Source: Janthinobacterium sp. SUN073
GTDB lineage: Bacteria > Pseudomonadota > Gammaproteobacteria > Burkholderiales > Burkholderiaceae_D
Assembly (NCBI RefSeq): GCF_030397665.1
Contig: NZ_JAPUBT010000004.1
Location: 124,001 to 188,000, forward strand
Length of the DNA: 64,000 nt
Reading direction: 5' to 3'
Shown: piece after piece, positions 1 through 9,034 of the stretch
Layout of the letters: every line of letters begins with the position of its first letter
How positions within the stretch are numbered: position 1 is the first letter of the stretch
Notes under the pieces: model-generated
What the model was told of the DNA's origin: nothing
Database searches by the model: none
The model's input: only the letters and a program-made list of their open reading frames with translations
Program-made: the position numbers and the translations under genes

Positions 1-204
1 TATCCGGACCAGGCCAGCGCCTTCCGCGACTATGCGCAAGTGTTACTCGACAATCCACGCTACCGCGCCGCCCTGAACACGGGCACCAATGCGGGCGCCT
101 TTGCGCAAGGCCTGGCGCGCGGCGGCTATGCCACCGACCCCGACTACGCCACCAAGCTGACGCAGCTGGCGACGCGCTTGCAGCGCACGGCCGCCGCGGA
201 CTGA
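1..204 (+). CDS. C-terminal end of a FlgJ-type glucosaminidase (partial, 5' end outside window)
   Basis: An open frame enters from the left edge and stops with TGA at 202-204, so only the last 67 residues are visible. They contain the pattern FRDYAQVLL...NPRYRAALN...AFAQGLARGGYATDP.YA, which matches my memory of the end of the FlgJ peptidoglycan hydrolase domain (GH73, beta-N-acetylglucosaminidase). The domain cuts the murein wall so that the flagellar rod can pass through. The catalytic part lies outside the window. The gene converges on flgA with only 5 bases between the two stop codons. Because the flgJ at 7168-7572 has no such domain, this is probably the separate wall-cutting partner. 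It could instead be a general autolysin of the same fold. Confidence 0.7.
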   Translation, partial: YPDQASAFRDYAQVLLDNPRYRAALNTGTNAGAFAQGLARGGYATDPDYATKLTQLATRLQRTAAAD

Positions 205-209
205 CCTCC

Positions 210-971
210 TTAACGGCCGGGAATGTCGGCCGGCTCCACCACGCCCGCATCGACCACCCTGGCACGTATCACCGTGCCACTGGTGGCGTTGCGCACGCGG
301 ATCACCTCCCCCAGCGCGCCCGGGTCCAGCGCTTCGCCGGCCATGCTCACTTCCACCTGCTCCTTGCGCGCCACGATATTCACCGCACTGCCCCGCTTGA
401 TCAACATGGGTGCGGCCAGCTGTCCCTGGCGCAGCACTTCGCCGGCACGCAAGCTGCGCCGGCTCGACAGGCCGACGGCGCCGGGCAAGGAGGAAATACT
501 GTCCGGCACCATCGTCACGTCGCGCCGCGCCAGCGTCACGTCGGCCGCCTGCAACGGCGTATTGGCCGTGACGGGTGCGCTGCTGATGGCGACCTGGGCC
601 GTGATGCTACCGCGCGCCAGCATTTCATAACGCCAACCGTTGCTTCCAGGACACACTGCGACAAAGCGCATGCGCTGCGCCGAACGGCTGTCCGCCGTTT
701 CCAGCGTAACAGGCGCCGCGCAAGCGGGGATGGGGCGCGTGCTTTTCACCACGGCCACTTGAAACTGCGGTTCCAGTAATCCGGCCGTGGCTGCCTGCTG
801 CGCCAATTGCTCTCGCGCCAACTGTTCCACGCGCGAAAATATATTGTCGGCTGGCAATTCTGCGCGTCCTGCACTACTATATAGGCTGGTCACTAAAAAT
901 AGGCCAGGAAGCAGTATATGAGGACGTGGCACCTTGTTTCTGATCATCGTAATGCTGTTGAAATGAATCAT
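210..971 (-). CDS. flgA: FlgA, P-ring assembly chaperone
   Basis: FlgA is a periplasmic chaperone that helps FlgI assemble the flagellar P-ring. The 253-residue product starts with a short polar stretch and a hydrophobic export signal ending near SSAGRA. A SAF-type domain fills the C-terminal half, with the sequence ITAQVAISSAPVTANTPL followed by DVTLARRDV. The ATG at 969-971 is preceded by AAGG at about 8 bases, which supports this start over the internal Met at 945-947, which has no ribosome site. The gene is divergent from flgB and shares the 134-base spacer 972-1105 with it. flgM and flgN, often beside flgA, are not here: the next gene on the flgA 3' side runs the other way. Confidence 0.93.
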   Translation of the reverse strand: MIHFNSITMIRNKVPRPHILLPGLFLVTSLYSSAGRAELPADNIFSRVEQLAREQLAQQAATAGLLEPQFQVAVVKSTRPIPACAAPVTLETADSRSAQRMRFVAVCPGSNGWRYEMLARGSITAQVAISSAPVTANTPLQAADVTLARRDVTMVPDSISSLPGAVGLSSRRSLRAGEVLRQGQLAAPMLIKRGSAVNIVARKEQVEVSMAGEALDPGALGEVIRVRNATSGTVIRARVVDAGVVEPADIPGR

Positions 972-1111
972 TGCTAACCTTAATCAAAGATACTGAAGCG
1001 GCATGACCTTACCATGCGTCAACTTGACCAGGCTGGGATTTTACCTCTGCACCACCTATTTTCTAGCCCGAACCGCAAAAAGCACGATCGAATTCAATAC
1101 AAAGGATGACC

Positions 1112-1474
1112 ATGGGGATTAATTTCAAGGATGCGCTGGGCGTGCACGCCGATGCACTCGCGCTACGCGCCGACCGTACCCGCGTGCTGGCGGCCAATAT
1201 TGCCAATGAAAATACGCCCGGCTTCCAGGCCATGGACATGGATTTCGGCAGCGCCCTGCAGCAGTTGCAGGACAACGAAGCGGGCCTGCTGTCGACCGAT
1301 GACGATGCCAGTGCCCTGTACCGCGTGCCCTACCACCCCAGCCGCGACGGCAATACCGTCGAAATCGGCGTCGAGCAGGCGGCGTTCTCGCAAAATGCCA
1401 CCGACTTCCAGACCAGCCTGACTTTCGTCAACATGAAACTGAAGGGTCTGGCCAAGGCCATTTCCGGACAATAA
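1112..1474 (+). CDS. flgB: FlgB, proximal rod protein
   Basis: FlgB is the rod subunit nearest the MS-ring and is exported by the flagellar type III system. The protein (120 aa) carries the conserved N-terminal motif LAANIANENTPGFQAMDMDF shared by rod and hook proteins, and a helical C-terminus (NMKLKGLAKAISG). An ATG also exists at 1106, but it sits inside the Shine-Dalgarno sequence AAAGGATGACCATG. The second ATG at 1112 has AAGGA at 5 bases and is the better start. It is the first gene of a tightly packed run ending at flgL or one gene later; flgC follows after 8 bases. Confidence 0.95.
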   Translation: MGINFKDALGVHADALALRADRTRVLAANIANENTPGFQAMDMDFGSALQQLQDNEAGLLSTDDDASALYRVPYHPSRDGNTVEIGVEQAAFSQNATDFQTSLTFVNMKLKGLAKAISGQ

Positions 1475-1482
1475 GGATCAGC

Positions 1483-1899
1483 ATGAGCTTCCAGGATATT
1501 TCCAAGATCGCCGGTTCGGCGATGGCGGCGCAGACCGTGCGTCTCAATACCATCGCCAGCAATCTGGCCAATGCCGATTCCGTTGCCGGATCCGAAGGTG
1601 AAACCTACCGCGCACGCAAGCCCGTGTTTGCCGCCGTGATGGATGGCCCCGGTGCCAGCGGCGCCGGCGGACGCGTTCAAGTGCTCGACGTGGTGGAAAG
1701 CGATGAACCGCTGCGCAAGGTGTATGAACCGGGCCACCCGATGGCCAATGCCGATGGCATGGTGTTCTACCCCAACGTCAATCAGGTCGCCGAGATGACC
1801 GACATGATGTCGGCTTCGCGCGCGTTTGAAACCAATGTCGAAGTTCTGGGCCGCATCAAGTCGATGCAGCAATCGCTCCTCAAATTAGGTGAAGCATAA
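1483..1899 (+). CDS. flgC: FlgC, proximal rod protein
   Basis: This is a flagellar rod subunit of 138 aa, normal for the family. The N-terminus has the rod/hook signature RLNTIASNLANADSVAGSEG. The C-terminus has the paired helix motif EMTDMMSASRAFETNVEVLGRI, which is swapped between axial subunits. The ribosome site AAGGATCAGC precedes the ATG. The gene lies 8 bases after flgB and 3 bases before flgD, so it is almost certainly co-transcribed and translationally coupled. Confidence 0.95.
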   Translation: MSFQDISKIAGSAMAAQTVRLNTIASNLANADSVAGSEGETYRARKPVFAAVMDGPGASGAGGRVQVLDVVESDEPLRKVYEPGHPMANADGMVFYPNVNQVAEMTDMMSASRAFETNVEVLGRIKSMQQSLLKLGEA

Positions 1900-1902
1900 T
1901 CC

Positions 1903-2559
1903 ATGGAAACCAATCTCTTTACAAACAACAACAGTGGCGCCAGCAACAACGGCAGCAATGCCGTCAAGTCGCAAGGTAGTGCCACCCAGGATATGTTCAC
2001 CAAATTGCTGGTCGCGCAGATCAAGAACCAGGATCCGCTCGCGCCCACCGATCCGAGCCAGTTCGTCAATCAATTGACGCAGCAGGCGCAAACGGAAGCG
2101 ATGCAGAACCTGTCCGCGCTGACCAGCGCCAATGCCAGCGTGCTGCAATCGATGCAAGTGCTGGCCCTGGGTGCGCAAGTGGGTTCCGAAGTGATGGTCA
2201 ACAGCGAAACGGTGCAGCTCGACAAAAGCAAGGTCAGCGGCAGCATCGCGCTGGCCGCCGGCACCACCAAGACCACCGTGACCCTGAAAGGCCTTGACGA
2301 CAAGGAATACAAGATCGAACTGGGCGCCAAGACGGCCGGTACCGTTCCTTTTACCATCGACCCCGTCGCGCTGGGCTTGCCTGCTGGCACCTATACCATG
2401 GCAGTCACCACCAACGGCGCCGAAAAGCCATCGGTCGACATCGCAGGCAAGCTCAACAGTGTGCGCCTGTCGTCCGGCGGCGGCATGATTCTGAGCGTGT
2501 CGAACCTGGGCGAAGTCAACCCTGGCGCGATCACCGGCTTTAACGGTAAGACGGCCTGA
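1903..2559 (+). CDS. flgD: FlgD, hook-capping scaffold protein
   Basis: FlgD caps the growing hook and guides FlgE polymerisation. The protein is 218 aa. Its N-terminus is a low-complexity Asn/Ser stretch (about residues 3-22), as expected for a type III export signal. It is followed by the conserved segment MFTKLLVAQIKNQDPLAP and then PSQFVNQLTQQAQTEAMQNL (about residues 30-65). The remaining part fits the Ig-like and tudor-like domains of the family. It begins 3 bases after the flgC stop. A 58-base gap, larger than its neighbours, separates it from flgE. Confidence 0.94.
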   Translation: METNLFTNNNSGASNNGSNAVKSQGSATQDMFTKLLVAQIKNQDPLAPTDPSQFVNQLTQQAQTEAMQNLSALTSANASVLQSMQVLALGAQVGSEVMVNSETVQLDKSKVSGSIALAAGTTKTTVTLKGLDDKEYKIELGAKTAGTVPFTIDPVALGLPAGTYTMAVTTNGAEKPSVDIAGKLNSVRLSSGGGMILSVSNLGEVNPGAITGFNGKTA

Positions 2560-2617
2560 TCCGCCCGCCCCTTCGTTTCCTGAACACTAATCTCGTCCTT
2601 CACTAAAGGAAGTCAAC

Positions 2618-3796
2618 ATGAGTTTCGACATCGCCCTGTCCGGCATCCAGTCCATCAACCAACAGTTGAACAGCACCAGTAACAATATCGCCAATGCCGG
2701 CACCTACGGTTTCAAGAGCAGCCGCGCCAACTTTTCGGCCATGTATGCCGGTTCGCGCGCCACGGGCACGGAAATCGGTTCGCTCACGCAAAGCATGTCG
2801 CTCAACGGCGGCGTGCTGAACACGGGCCGCGCGCTCGACGCCGCCATCGATGGCCGCGGCTATTTCGTTTCGCGCGATGCGCAAAACACCATGAACTACA
2901 GCCGCGTCGGCATCTTTTCGGCCAGCAATGAAGGCAAGCTGATCGATGCGAACGGCCGCCTGGTACAGGGCTATGCCGCCGTCAAGGGCAGCACCGCCCT
3001 GGGCACCATGGGCGACATGCTGATTCCGACCGGCCAGATTCCCGCCGTGGCATCGACCAAGCTGGCGTATGCCGCCAACATGTCGTCCGAATGGACCATC
3101 AAGACCGTACCCTTCAGCAAGACTAGCGAGCTGAGCTACAACAGCGGCAAGTCCTCGATCATCTACGATTCGCTGGGCACCAAGCACTCGCTGGGCCAGT
3201 ACTTCGTCAAGACGGCGGCGGGTGTGGACGTGCATTACACCTTCGATAACGCCGATGTGTTGCCGGTGACGAACATGACCTTCGACACTTCCGGCAAGCT
3301 GGTGACGGGCACGTCTGCCACGCCAGTGCTGCCGACGCCGCCTGGCGCGGCGCCGATGTCGATCGCCATCGACTACACGGGCACAACCCAGTTCGCCGGC
3401 GAATCAACGACCTCGACCGACCGCGCCGACGGCTATGCCTCGGGCACCTACACGGGCGTGGAACTGGCCACTGACGGCTCCGTCGTGGCGAAATACACGA
3501 ACGGGCAAAAGCAAAGCATCGGCGTGATCGCCCTGGCCACCTTCCCCGACGAAGGCGCATTGACGGCCGTCAACGATACCAGCTGGGTTGCCTCGACCAC
3601 GTCCGGCACCGCCATGTATGACCGTCCGGGTGTCGGCATGGCCGGCAAACTGGTGACGAGCTCGCTGGAACAGTCGAACGTCGACATCACCTCCGAACTG
3701 GTGGGTCTGATGACGTCGCAGCGCAATTACCAGGCGAACTCGAAGGTCATCTCGACCGAGAACGCCATGCTGCAATCGCTGATGCAAGCGCTGTAA
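2618..3796 (+). CDS. flgE: FlgE, flagellar hook protein
   Basis: FlgE is the building block of the hook, the flexible joint between rod and filament. The 392-residue protein has the N-terminal motif SNNIANAGTYGFKSSRANF, a central FlgE-type region rich in Thr/Gly, and the C-terminal heptad helix (LVGLMTSQRNYQANSKVISTENAMLQSLM). AAAGGA lies 8 bases upstream of the ATG. Its length is close to the enterobacterial hook protein. It sits between the cap gene flgD and the distal rod genes flgF and flgG, the usual order. Confidence 0.95.
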   Translation: MSFDIALSGIQSINQQLNSTSNNIANAGTYGFKSSRANFSAMYAGSRATGTEIGSLTQSMSLNGGVLNTGRALDAAIDGRGYFVSRDAQNTMNYSRVGIFSASNEGKLIDANGRLVQGYAAVKGSTALGTMGDMLIPTGQIPAVASTKLAYAANMSSEWTIKTVPFSKTSELSYNSGKSSIIYDSLGTKHSLGQYFVKTAAGVDVHYTFDNADVLPVTNMTFDTSGKLVTGTSATPVLPTPPGAAPMSIAIDYTGTTQFAGESTTSTDRADGYASGTYTGVELATDGSVVAKYTNGQKQSIGVIALATFPDEGALTAVNDTSWVASTTSGTAMYDRPGVGMAGKLVTSSLEQSNVDITSELVGLMTSQRNYQANSKVISTENAMLQSLMQAL

Positions 3797-3822
3797 TCCA
3801 CGATACGCAAAGGTAAAGAGCA

Positions 3823-4551
3823 ATGGATGCGCTGATTTATACCGCCATGAGCGGGGCCGACCGTGCCCTGCGGGCACAGCAGGTACACGCCAACAACCTG
3901 GCCAACATCGAGACGGGCGGCTTTCGCGCCAACCTGGAAGTGTCCACTGCCCAGCCGCTGCAAAACGGCTATGGCTACGATGACCGCCACATGACGCAGA
4001 CGCAGTCGAGCGCCGTCGGCACGCGTACGGGCGCCATCAAGGAAACGGGGCGCGATCTCGACGTGGCCATCACGGGCAACGGTTTTCTCGCGGTACAGTG
4101 GCAAAACGGCGAAGCGTACACGCGCGCCGGCGCCATGGATCTCGATGAAACGGGCGCGCTGACCCTGAACGGCCGGCCCGTGCTGGGCGAAGGCGGTCCC
4201 ATCACGATTCCCGAGCACACCAGACTGTCGATCGGCGCCGATGGCACGATCTCCATCCAGGTACCGGGTACCGCGCAGATGCAGACCGTCGACAAGCTCA
4301 AGCTGGTCAATGCCGAAGCGGGCGAGCTGACCAAGAACGAGGCGGGCCTGATCGTGGCGCGCAGCGGCGAAGACTTGCAAGCCGACCCGACGGTACGTCT
4401 GCGCGACCGCCACCTGGAAGGCAGCAACGTCTCGGCGGTCGAGGAAATGGTCGCCACCATGAGCCTGAACCGCAGCTTCGAGATGCAAATGAAAGTATTC
4501 AAGGCCAGCGATTCGATGACGGAATCGGGCAACCGCCTGCTGGGCGCTTAA
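3823..4551 (+). CDS. flgF: FlgF, proximal rod protein
   Basis: FlgF is a rod component of 242 aa. It shows the signature NNLANIETGGFRANL near the N-terminus, the core motif LDVAITGNGFLAVQ (about residues 77-92) found in rod and hook proteins, and the C-terminal sequence LEGSNVSAVEEMVATMSLNRSFEM. The FlgF-type opening MDALIYTAMSGADRAL distinguishes it from FlgG. It lies 26 bases after flgE and 32 bases before flgG. Confidence 0.94.
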   Translation: MDALIYTAMSGADRALRAQQVHANNLANIETGGFRANLEVSTAQPLQNGYGYDDRHMTQTQSSAVGTRTGAIKETGRDLDVAITGNGFLAVQWQNGEAYTRAGAMDLDETGALTLNGRPVLGEGGPITIPEHTRLSIGADGTISIQVPGTAQMQTVDKLKLVNAEAGELTKNEAGLIVARSGEDLQADPTVRLRDRHLEGSNVSAVEEMVATMSLNRSFEMQMKVFKASDSMTESGNRLLGA

Positions 4552-4583
4552 GCCCCGCGCCAACCAATTACCAGGAGTAAACC

Positions 4584-5372
4584 ATGAATCCAGCAATGTG
4601 GATCAGCAAGACCGGCGTGCAGGCACAAGATGCCAAACTACAAGCCATCGCGAATAACCTGGCCAACGTCAACACCGTCGGCTTCAAGCGCGACCGCGTC
4701 GTCTTCGAAGACCTGTTTTACCAGGTCGAGCAGCAGCCAGGCACGCAGCGCGCCGACAATACCCTCTCGCCATCGGGCGTACAGCTGGGTAACGGTACCC
4801 ATATGGTGGGCACGCAAAAGGTGTTTACCACCGGCAGCCTGCAAACGACGAGCCGCGAATTCGACGTCGCCATCACCGGCAACGGCTTTTTGCAAGTACT
4901 GCGCCCGAACGGCGAAGCGGCCTACACGCGCGCTGGCCAGCTGGGCATCAATGAAAACGGCGTGATGGTCAACGCCCAGGGCTTGCCGCTGGTGCCGCAG
5001 ATCACCGTACCGAACAATGCCACGGCAATCACCATCGGCGAAAACGGCATGGTCACGGCCACCGTGCCGGGCAATGTCAACGGCACCCAGCTGGGCCAGC
5101 TGAACCTGACCAGCTTCATCAACCCGACGGGCTTGCTGGCACTCGGTGAAAACCTGTTCCAGGAAACGGCATCGAGCGGCACGCCGACGGAAGGCCGCCC
5201 CGGCGAAGGCGCCCTGGGCAAGCTGAAGCAGTTTGCGCTGGAAGGCTCGAACGTGCAGGTGGTCGAAGAGATGGTCGACATGATCGCGGCCCAGCGCACC
5301 TATGAAATGAATACCAAGGTGCTGTCGGCCGCCGACAATATGCTGCAATACCTGGCGCAAGCGGCACGCTGA
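4584..5372 (+). CDS. flgG: FlgG, distal rod protein
   Basis: FlgG forms the distal rod that passes through the P and L rings. The 262-residue product is the usual size. It has the N-terminal motif NNLANVNTVGFKRDRVVFED, which is diagnostic for FlgG, then FDVAITGNGFLQVLRPNGEAAYTRAG, and the C-terminal LEGSNVQVVEEMVDMIAAQRTYE. A strong AGGAG lies 6 bases upstream of the ATG. The stop codon overlaps the start of flgH by one base (TGATG), which suggests coupled translation. Confidence 0.96.
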   Translation: MNPAMWISKTGVQAQDAKLQAIANNLANVNTVGFKRDRVVFEDLFYQVEQQPGTQRADNTLSPSGVQLGNGTHMVGTQKVFTTGSLQTTSREFDVAITGNGFLQVLRPNGEAAYTRAGQLGINENGVMVNAQGLPLVPQITVPNNATAITIGENGMVTATVPGNVNGTQLGQLNLTSFINPTGLLALGENLFQETASSGTPTEGRPGEGALGKLKQFALEGSNVQVVEEMVDMIAAQRTYEMNTKVLSAADNMLQYLAQAAR

Positions 5373-6046
5373 TGACAATCGCCATGAAAGCCACGGCGGC
5401 CCTGCTGCTGGTGTTGATGGCCGGTTGCGCCAGCCAGCCGGCCGCACCGGTGGCGCCCAGCTTTTCCGATACGCCGCTGCCCGTGGCGCCGCGCAGCGCG
5501 GCGCGCGGTGGCGTGGGTGGCGGGGTGTTCAATCCCGATGCGGGCCTGGACCTGATCTCGGACAGCCGCGCCTTCCGCGTGGGCGACGTCGTCACGGTGG
5601 CCCTGCAGGAAACCACGCAGGCCAGCAAGAAGGCGGGCACCTCTTTCAACAAGGGCTCGTCCGTCGGCGTGAAGGCAGCCAACGTCCTCGGCAAGACCCT
5701 GCCCAAGACGGGCATTGATCTCTCCGCCGACCGCAACTTCGCCGGCGACTCGACCAGCACGCAGCAAAATGCGCTGTCCGGCGCCATCACCGTGATCGTG
5801 CAGGAAGTGCTGCCGAACGGCTTGCTGCGCGTGCAGGGCGAGAAAACGCTGACCCTGAACCAGGGCGAGGAATTCGTGCGCCTGCGCGGCTACCTGCGCG
5901 CGGCCGACATCGATTCCAACAACCAGGTCTCGTCCTTGCGCATCGCCAATGCACAGATCGCCTATTCCGGCCAGGGCACCCTGGCCGAAGCCAATACACC
6001 AGGCTGGCTGACGCGCTTCTTCGTCGGCCCATGGATGCCGTTTTAA
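5372..6046 (+). CDS. flgH: FlgH, L-ring lipoprotein
   Basis: FlgH makes the outer-membrane L-ring around the rod. The 224-residue precursor has a lipoprotein signal peptide ending in LMAGC, where the Cys would be lipidated and sorted to the outer membrane. The FlgH core follows, with FRVGDVVTVALQETTQASKKAGTSF-type sequence and VQEVLPNGLLRVQGEK near the C-terminal third. The annotated ATG overlaps the flgG stop. A second in-frame ATG at 5384 gives a cleaner lipoprotein signal (MKATAALLLVLMAGC) and is a real alternative start. Confidence 0.94.
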   Translation: MTIAMKATAALLLVLMAGCASQPAAPVAPSFSDTPLPVAPRSAARGGVGGGVFNPDAGLDLISDSRAFRVGDVVTVALQETTQASKKAGTSFNKGSSVGVKAANVLGKTLPKTGIDLSADRNFAGDSTSTQQNALSGAITVIVQEVLPNGLLRVQGEKTLTLNQGEEFVRLRGYLRAADIDSNNQVSSLRIANAQIAYSGQGTLAEANTPGWLTRFFVGPWMPF

Positions 6047-6055
6047 GGTGACCTC

Positions 6056-7168
6056 ATGAAATTTCGTTCCGCCCTGCCCCTGGCAGCCATGCTGGCCGTA
6101 CTCTCCGGCTTGTCCCTGCCCGCCAGCGCCGCGCAAGTGCTGCGCAACCTGGTCAGCATCGAGGGCGTGCGCGACAACCCGCTGGTCGGCTACGGCCTCG
6201 TCGTCGGCCTGAACGGCAGCGGCGACACCACCCAGGTGAAGTTTTCCAGCCAGTCCGTGGTCAACATGCTCAAGCAGTTCGGCGTGAAGATGCCGGACGG
6301 CGCCGAAGCGAAAAGCAAGAACGTCGCCACCGTCATGGTCAGCGCCGTGTTTCCACCAGGATACCGCCGTGGCCAGGCCATCGACGTCACCGTCTCCTCG
6401 CTGGGCGATGCGAAAAGCTTGCGCGGCGGCACCTTGCTGCTGACGCAACTGCGCGCGGCCGACAATGAAACGTATGCGCTGGCGCAAGGCAACGTCGTCG
6501 TCGGCGGCTTGAACGCCACCGGCAAAAGCGGCTCGTCCGTCACCGTCAACACGCCCACCTCGGGCCGCATTCCCAACGGCGCCAACATCGAGCGCGAGAT
6601 TCTCAGCGACTTTTCCACCAAGCCTTCCGTCACCCTGAACTTGCGCCACCCGCATTTCGAGACAGCCATCAATATCGTCGAAGCCGTCAACCGCCGCTTC
6701 GGCGCCGTCGCCACCACGCGCGACGCCACCAGTGTGGACGTGCTGGCGCCGGAAAACCCGACCCAGCGCGTGGCTTTCATGGCCAAGCTGGAAGCGCTGA
6801 CCGTCGATGTGGGCGTCGACACGCCGAAAGTGGTCTTCAATTCGCGCACCGGCACCGTGGTCATCGCCGAAGGCTTGCGCGTGAAGGCCGCCGCCGTCAC
6901 GCACGGTTCGCTGAAAGTGGTCATTTCCGAAAGTTCCAACGTCAGCCAGCCGGCGCCGTTCGGCCGCGGCCAGACCACCGTCACGCCGCAGTCGAAGGTC
7001 TCCGTCGACCAGGGCAACGGCAATATGTTCAAATGGCCGGCCGGCGCCAAGCTGCAGTCCATCATCGATGTGGTCAACAGCCTGGGCGCCTCGCCCGATG
7101 ATATCATGGCAATTTTACAAGCCCTCGACCAGGCTGGCGCCATCGAAGGCGAACTGGTGGTGATTTGA
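6056..7168 (+). CDS. flgI: FlgI, P-ring protein
   Basis: FlgI forms the periplasmic P-ring in the peptidoglycan layer, assisted by FlgA. The 370-residue precursor begins with a cleavable signal peptide ending LPASAAQ. It continues with the family hallmark [26 protein letters not shown], then [20 protein letters not shown], and ends with [29 protein letters not shown] precedes the ATG. Its TGA overlaps the ATG of flgJ by one base. Confidence 0.96.
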   Translation: MKFRSALPLAAMLAVLSGLSLPASAAQVLRNLVSIEGVRDNPLVGYGLVVGLNGSGDTTQVKFSSQSVVNMLKQFGVKMPDGAEAKSKNVATVMVSAVFPPGYRRGQAIDVTVSSLGDAKSLRGGTLLLTQLRAADNETYALAQGNVVVGGLNATGKSGSSVTVNTPTSGRIPNGANIEREILSDFSTKPSVTLNLRHPHFETAINIVEAVNRRFGAVATTRDATSVDVLAPENPTQRVAFMAKLEALTVDVGVDTPKVVFNSRTGTVVIAEGLRVKAAAVTHGSLKVVISESSNVSQPAPFGRGQTTVTPQSKVSVDQGNGNMFKWPAGAKLQSIIDVVNSLGASPDDIMAILQALDQAGAIEGELVVI

Positions 7169-7572
7169 TGCTTAATGTAAACGACAGCAGCAGCGCCCTG
7201 CCCTCGGCGCTCGATGACAAGACCCCCGCCGCGGCCACGCCGGCCGATCCCCGCTACGCGGCCAAGGCCACCGAGGCGGCCGTCAAGTTCGAAGCCTTCT
7301 TCATCTCGCACATGCTGCGCCAGATGCGTTCGGGCACGCGCGAGATGGCGGGCGAGGACAGCGTCTTCAAGGACCCCATCAACAACGACATGCTGGAAAT
7401 GGCCGACAACCTGGTGGCCGACAAGATGGCGGGCCAGCGCGCCTTCGGCATCGCCGACGCCATCCTGCGCCAACTGCTGCCGGCGGCCAGCGCGCCCGTG
7501 GCAGCCAAGAATACGGCCAACAGCGCTGCCAAGACCGACAATATTGCGGCGCCGCTTAATAAAGCTGTCTGA
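7168..7572 (+). CDS. flgJ: FlgJ rod-binding domain only (no glucosaminidase domain)
   Basis: In enterobacteria FlgJ is about 310 residues, with an N-terminal rod-scaffold domain and a C-terminal muramidase-type domain. This gene gives only 134 aa and covers the first domain: KFEAFFISHMLRQMRSGTRE, FKDPINNDMLEMADNLVADKMA and FGIADAILRQLLP. The coding sequence ends in an Ala/Asn/Lys-rich tail, and flgK follows after 81 bases with no trace of the hydrolase domain in any frame. It is therefore a genuine single-domain FlgJ rather than a frameshift. The wall-cutting activity is probably supplied by the gene entering at 1-204. The ATG at 7168 overlaps the flgI stop; the TTG just before it is a poorer start. 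Confidence 0.9.
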   Translation: MLNVNDSSSALPSALDDKTPAAATPADPRYAAKATEAAVKFEAFFISHMLRQMRSGTREMAGEDSVFKDPINNDMLEMADNLVADKMAGQRAFGIADAILRQLLPAASAPVAAKNTANSAAKTDNIAAPLNKAV

Positions 7573-7653
7573 AACGTCGCCTGTACAAGGTAACAACGAT
7601 TCACTGCCTGCCCACTCGCACGCGCCACACTCTTCACGAAAGAAAATTGCCCA

Positions 7654-9024
7654 ATGAGCATCATCAGCAATGCATTGTCAGGCAGCATCGCCGCCCAGGC
7701 CGCACTGAATGCGGCCAGCCAGAACATCGCCAACCTGCAAACGGCGGGCTATACCCGCCAGGGCGTGTTATTGTCCTCGCTTGGCGCAGGCGTCGGCGTG
7801 CGCTCGGCCGGCAATGGCGTGGAAGTGTCGGCCCTGCTGCGCTTTGCCGATGCGTATAAAAGCCAGCAAATGTGGCGCGCCGCGTCCGACCAGGGCGCCC
7901 GTGCGCAGACCCAGCCTTACCTGACGCAGCTCGAGCGCGTGATGGGTGACGACGCCTCCAGCATCAGCAACGGCATCGACGGTTTCTTCAAGGCCCTGAA
8001 CGCGGCCGCCGTCGACCCGACGTCGACGCCGCTGCGCCAGCAGATCGTCACCTCGGCCGACGCCATGGCCCAACGCTTCAACAGCATCAGCACCGTCATG
8101 GGCAACCAGCTGCTGTCGGTGCAGCAGCAACGTACGGCGATCGTGCCGCAAGTCAATACCACGCTGGCCAACATCGCCGCGCTGAACCAGCGCATCAGCA
8201 CCTCCAACGCTTCGGGCACGAATGTGTCGTCGCTGATGGATGCGCGCGACCAGCTGATCGATGGCCTGGCCGCGCAAATGGGCATCGACGTGCTCGACCA
8301 ACCGGACGGCTCGCGCAATGTGGCACTGAAATCGGGCCAGCCGCTGGTCATCGGCAGCTTGGCCGCTACCCTCAGCAGCAACATGACGAACACGGGCGAC
8401 CAAACCCTGAGCCTCGATTTCGCCAAGTCCTCGTACACCCTCGATCCGGTTGCCATCGGCGGCCAGATGGGCGGCCTGGGCGAATTCGAACAAAATACCC
8501 TGAAACCACTGCAGCAGTCGCTGCAAGACATGGCCACCCAGTTAACCAGCAAGGTCAACACGCAGCTGGCCCAGGGCACGACCATGGCCCCGCCTCCTGG
8601 CAATAACGGCACTCCCCTGCTGGTCTACGCAAATGGCAAGCTGGGCATTACTCCCGGCTTCAACGCGAAGGACCTGGCCCTGTCGCTGACGGGCGCCGCT
8701 GGCGACAGCGGCAACTTGCAGAAATTAATCGACATCAAGAATCAACCGATCAGCGTCAGCTGGGTGGGGAATGTCCTGATGAGCGATGCCGATACGCAGC
8801 TCGTCGGCAAGCTGGCTATCTACAGCCAGCAGAACCAGGCCCTGCTGAAGACATCCAACACCGTGCGCGCGCAAGCCATCGACGACTGGAAATCCACCAG
8901 CGGCGTGAACAAGGACGAAGAAGCGATGAACCTGGTCGAATTCCAGAATATGTACCAGGCAAACATGAAAGTCATTTCAGTGGCGAATACCTTGTTTGAT
9001 GCCACTTTGCAAATGATGGGTTAA
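7654..9024 (+). CDS. flgK: FlgK, first hook-filament junction protein (HAP1)
   Basis: FlgK joins hook and filament and is exported by the flagellar type III apparatus. The protein is 456 aa, shorter than the roughly 550 aa enterobacterial form, with the variable middle reduced. The N-terminus has NALSGSIAAQAALNAASQNIANLQTAGYTRQG, the axial-protein motif. The C-terminus ends with EAMNLVEFQNMYQANMKVISVANTLFDATLQMM, the matching helix. It is preceded by an 81-base gap after flgJ, which could hold a separate promoter, and is 10 bases upstream of flgL. Confidence 0.94.
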   Translation: MSIISNALSGSIAAQAALNAASQNIANLQTAGYTRQGVLLSSLGAGVGVRSAGNGVEVSALLRFADAYKSQQMWRAASDQGARAQTQPYLTQLERVMGDDASSISNGIDGFFKALNAAAVDPTSTPLRQQIVTSADAMAQRFNSISTVMGNQLLSVQQQRTAIVPQVNTTLANIAALNQRISTSNASGTNVSSLMDARDQLIDGLAAQMGIDVLDQPDGSRNVALKSGQPLVIGSLAATLSSNMTNTGDQTLSLDFAKSSYTLDPVAIGGQMGGLGEFEQNTLKPLQQSLQDMATQLTSKVNTQLAQGTTMAPPPGNNGTPLLVYANGKLGITPGFNAKDLALSLTGAAGDSGNLQKLIDIKNQPISVSWVGNVLMSDADTQLVGKLAIYSQQNQALLKTSNTVRAQAIDDWKSTSGVNKDEEAMNLVEFQNMYQANMKVISVANTLFDATLQMMG

Positions 9025-9034
9025 GGAGAAAAGC

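Noticed and set aside
972-1105. FlhDC or sigma-28 promoter elements between flgA and flgB
   Set aside because: I could not find a sequence that fits either consensus well enough to report, although the spacer must hold promoters.
7573-7653. Possible frameshifted glucosaminidase domain after flgJ
   Set aside because: No frame between flgJ and flgK encodes any part of that domain, and flgK starts after 81 bases, so flgJ is not a frameshift.
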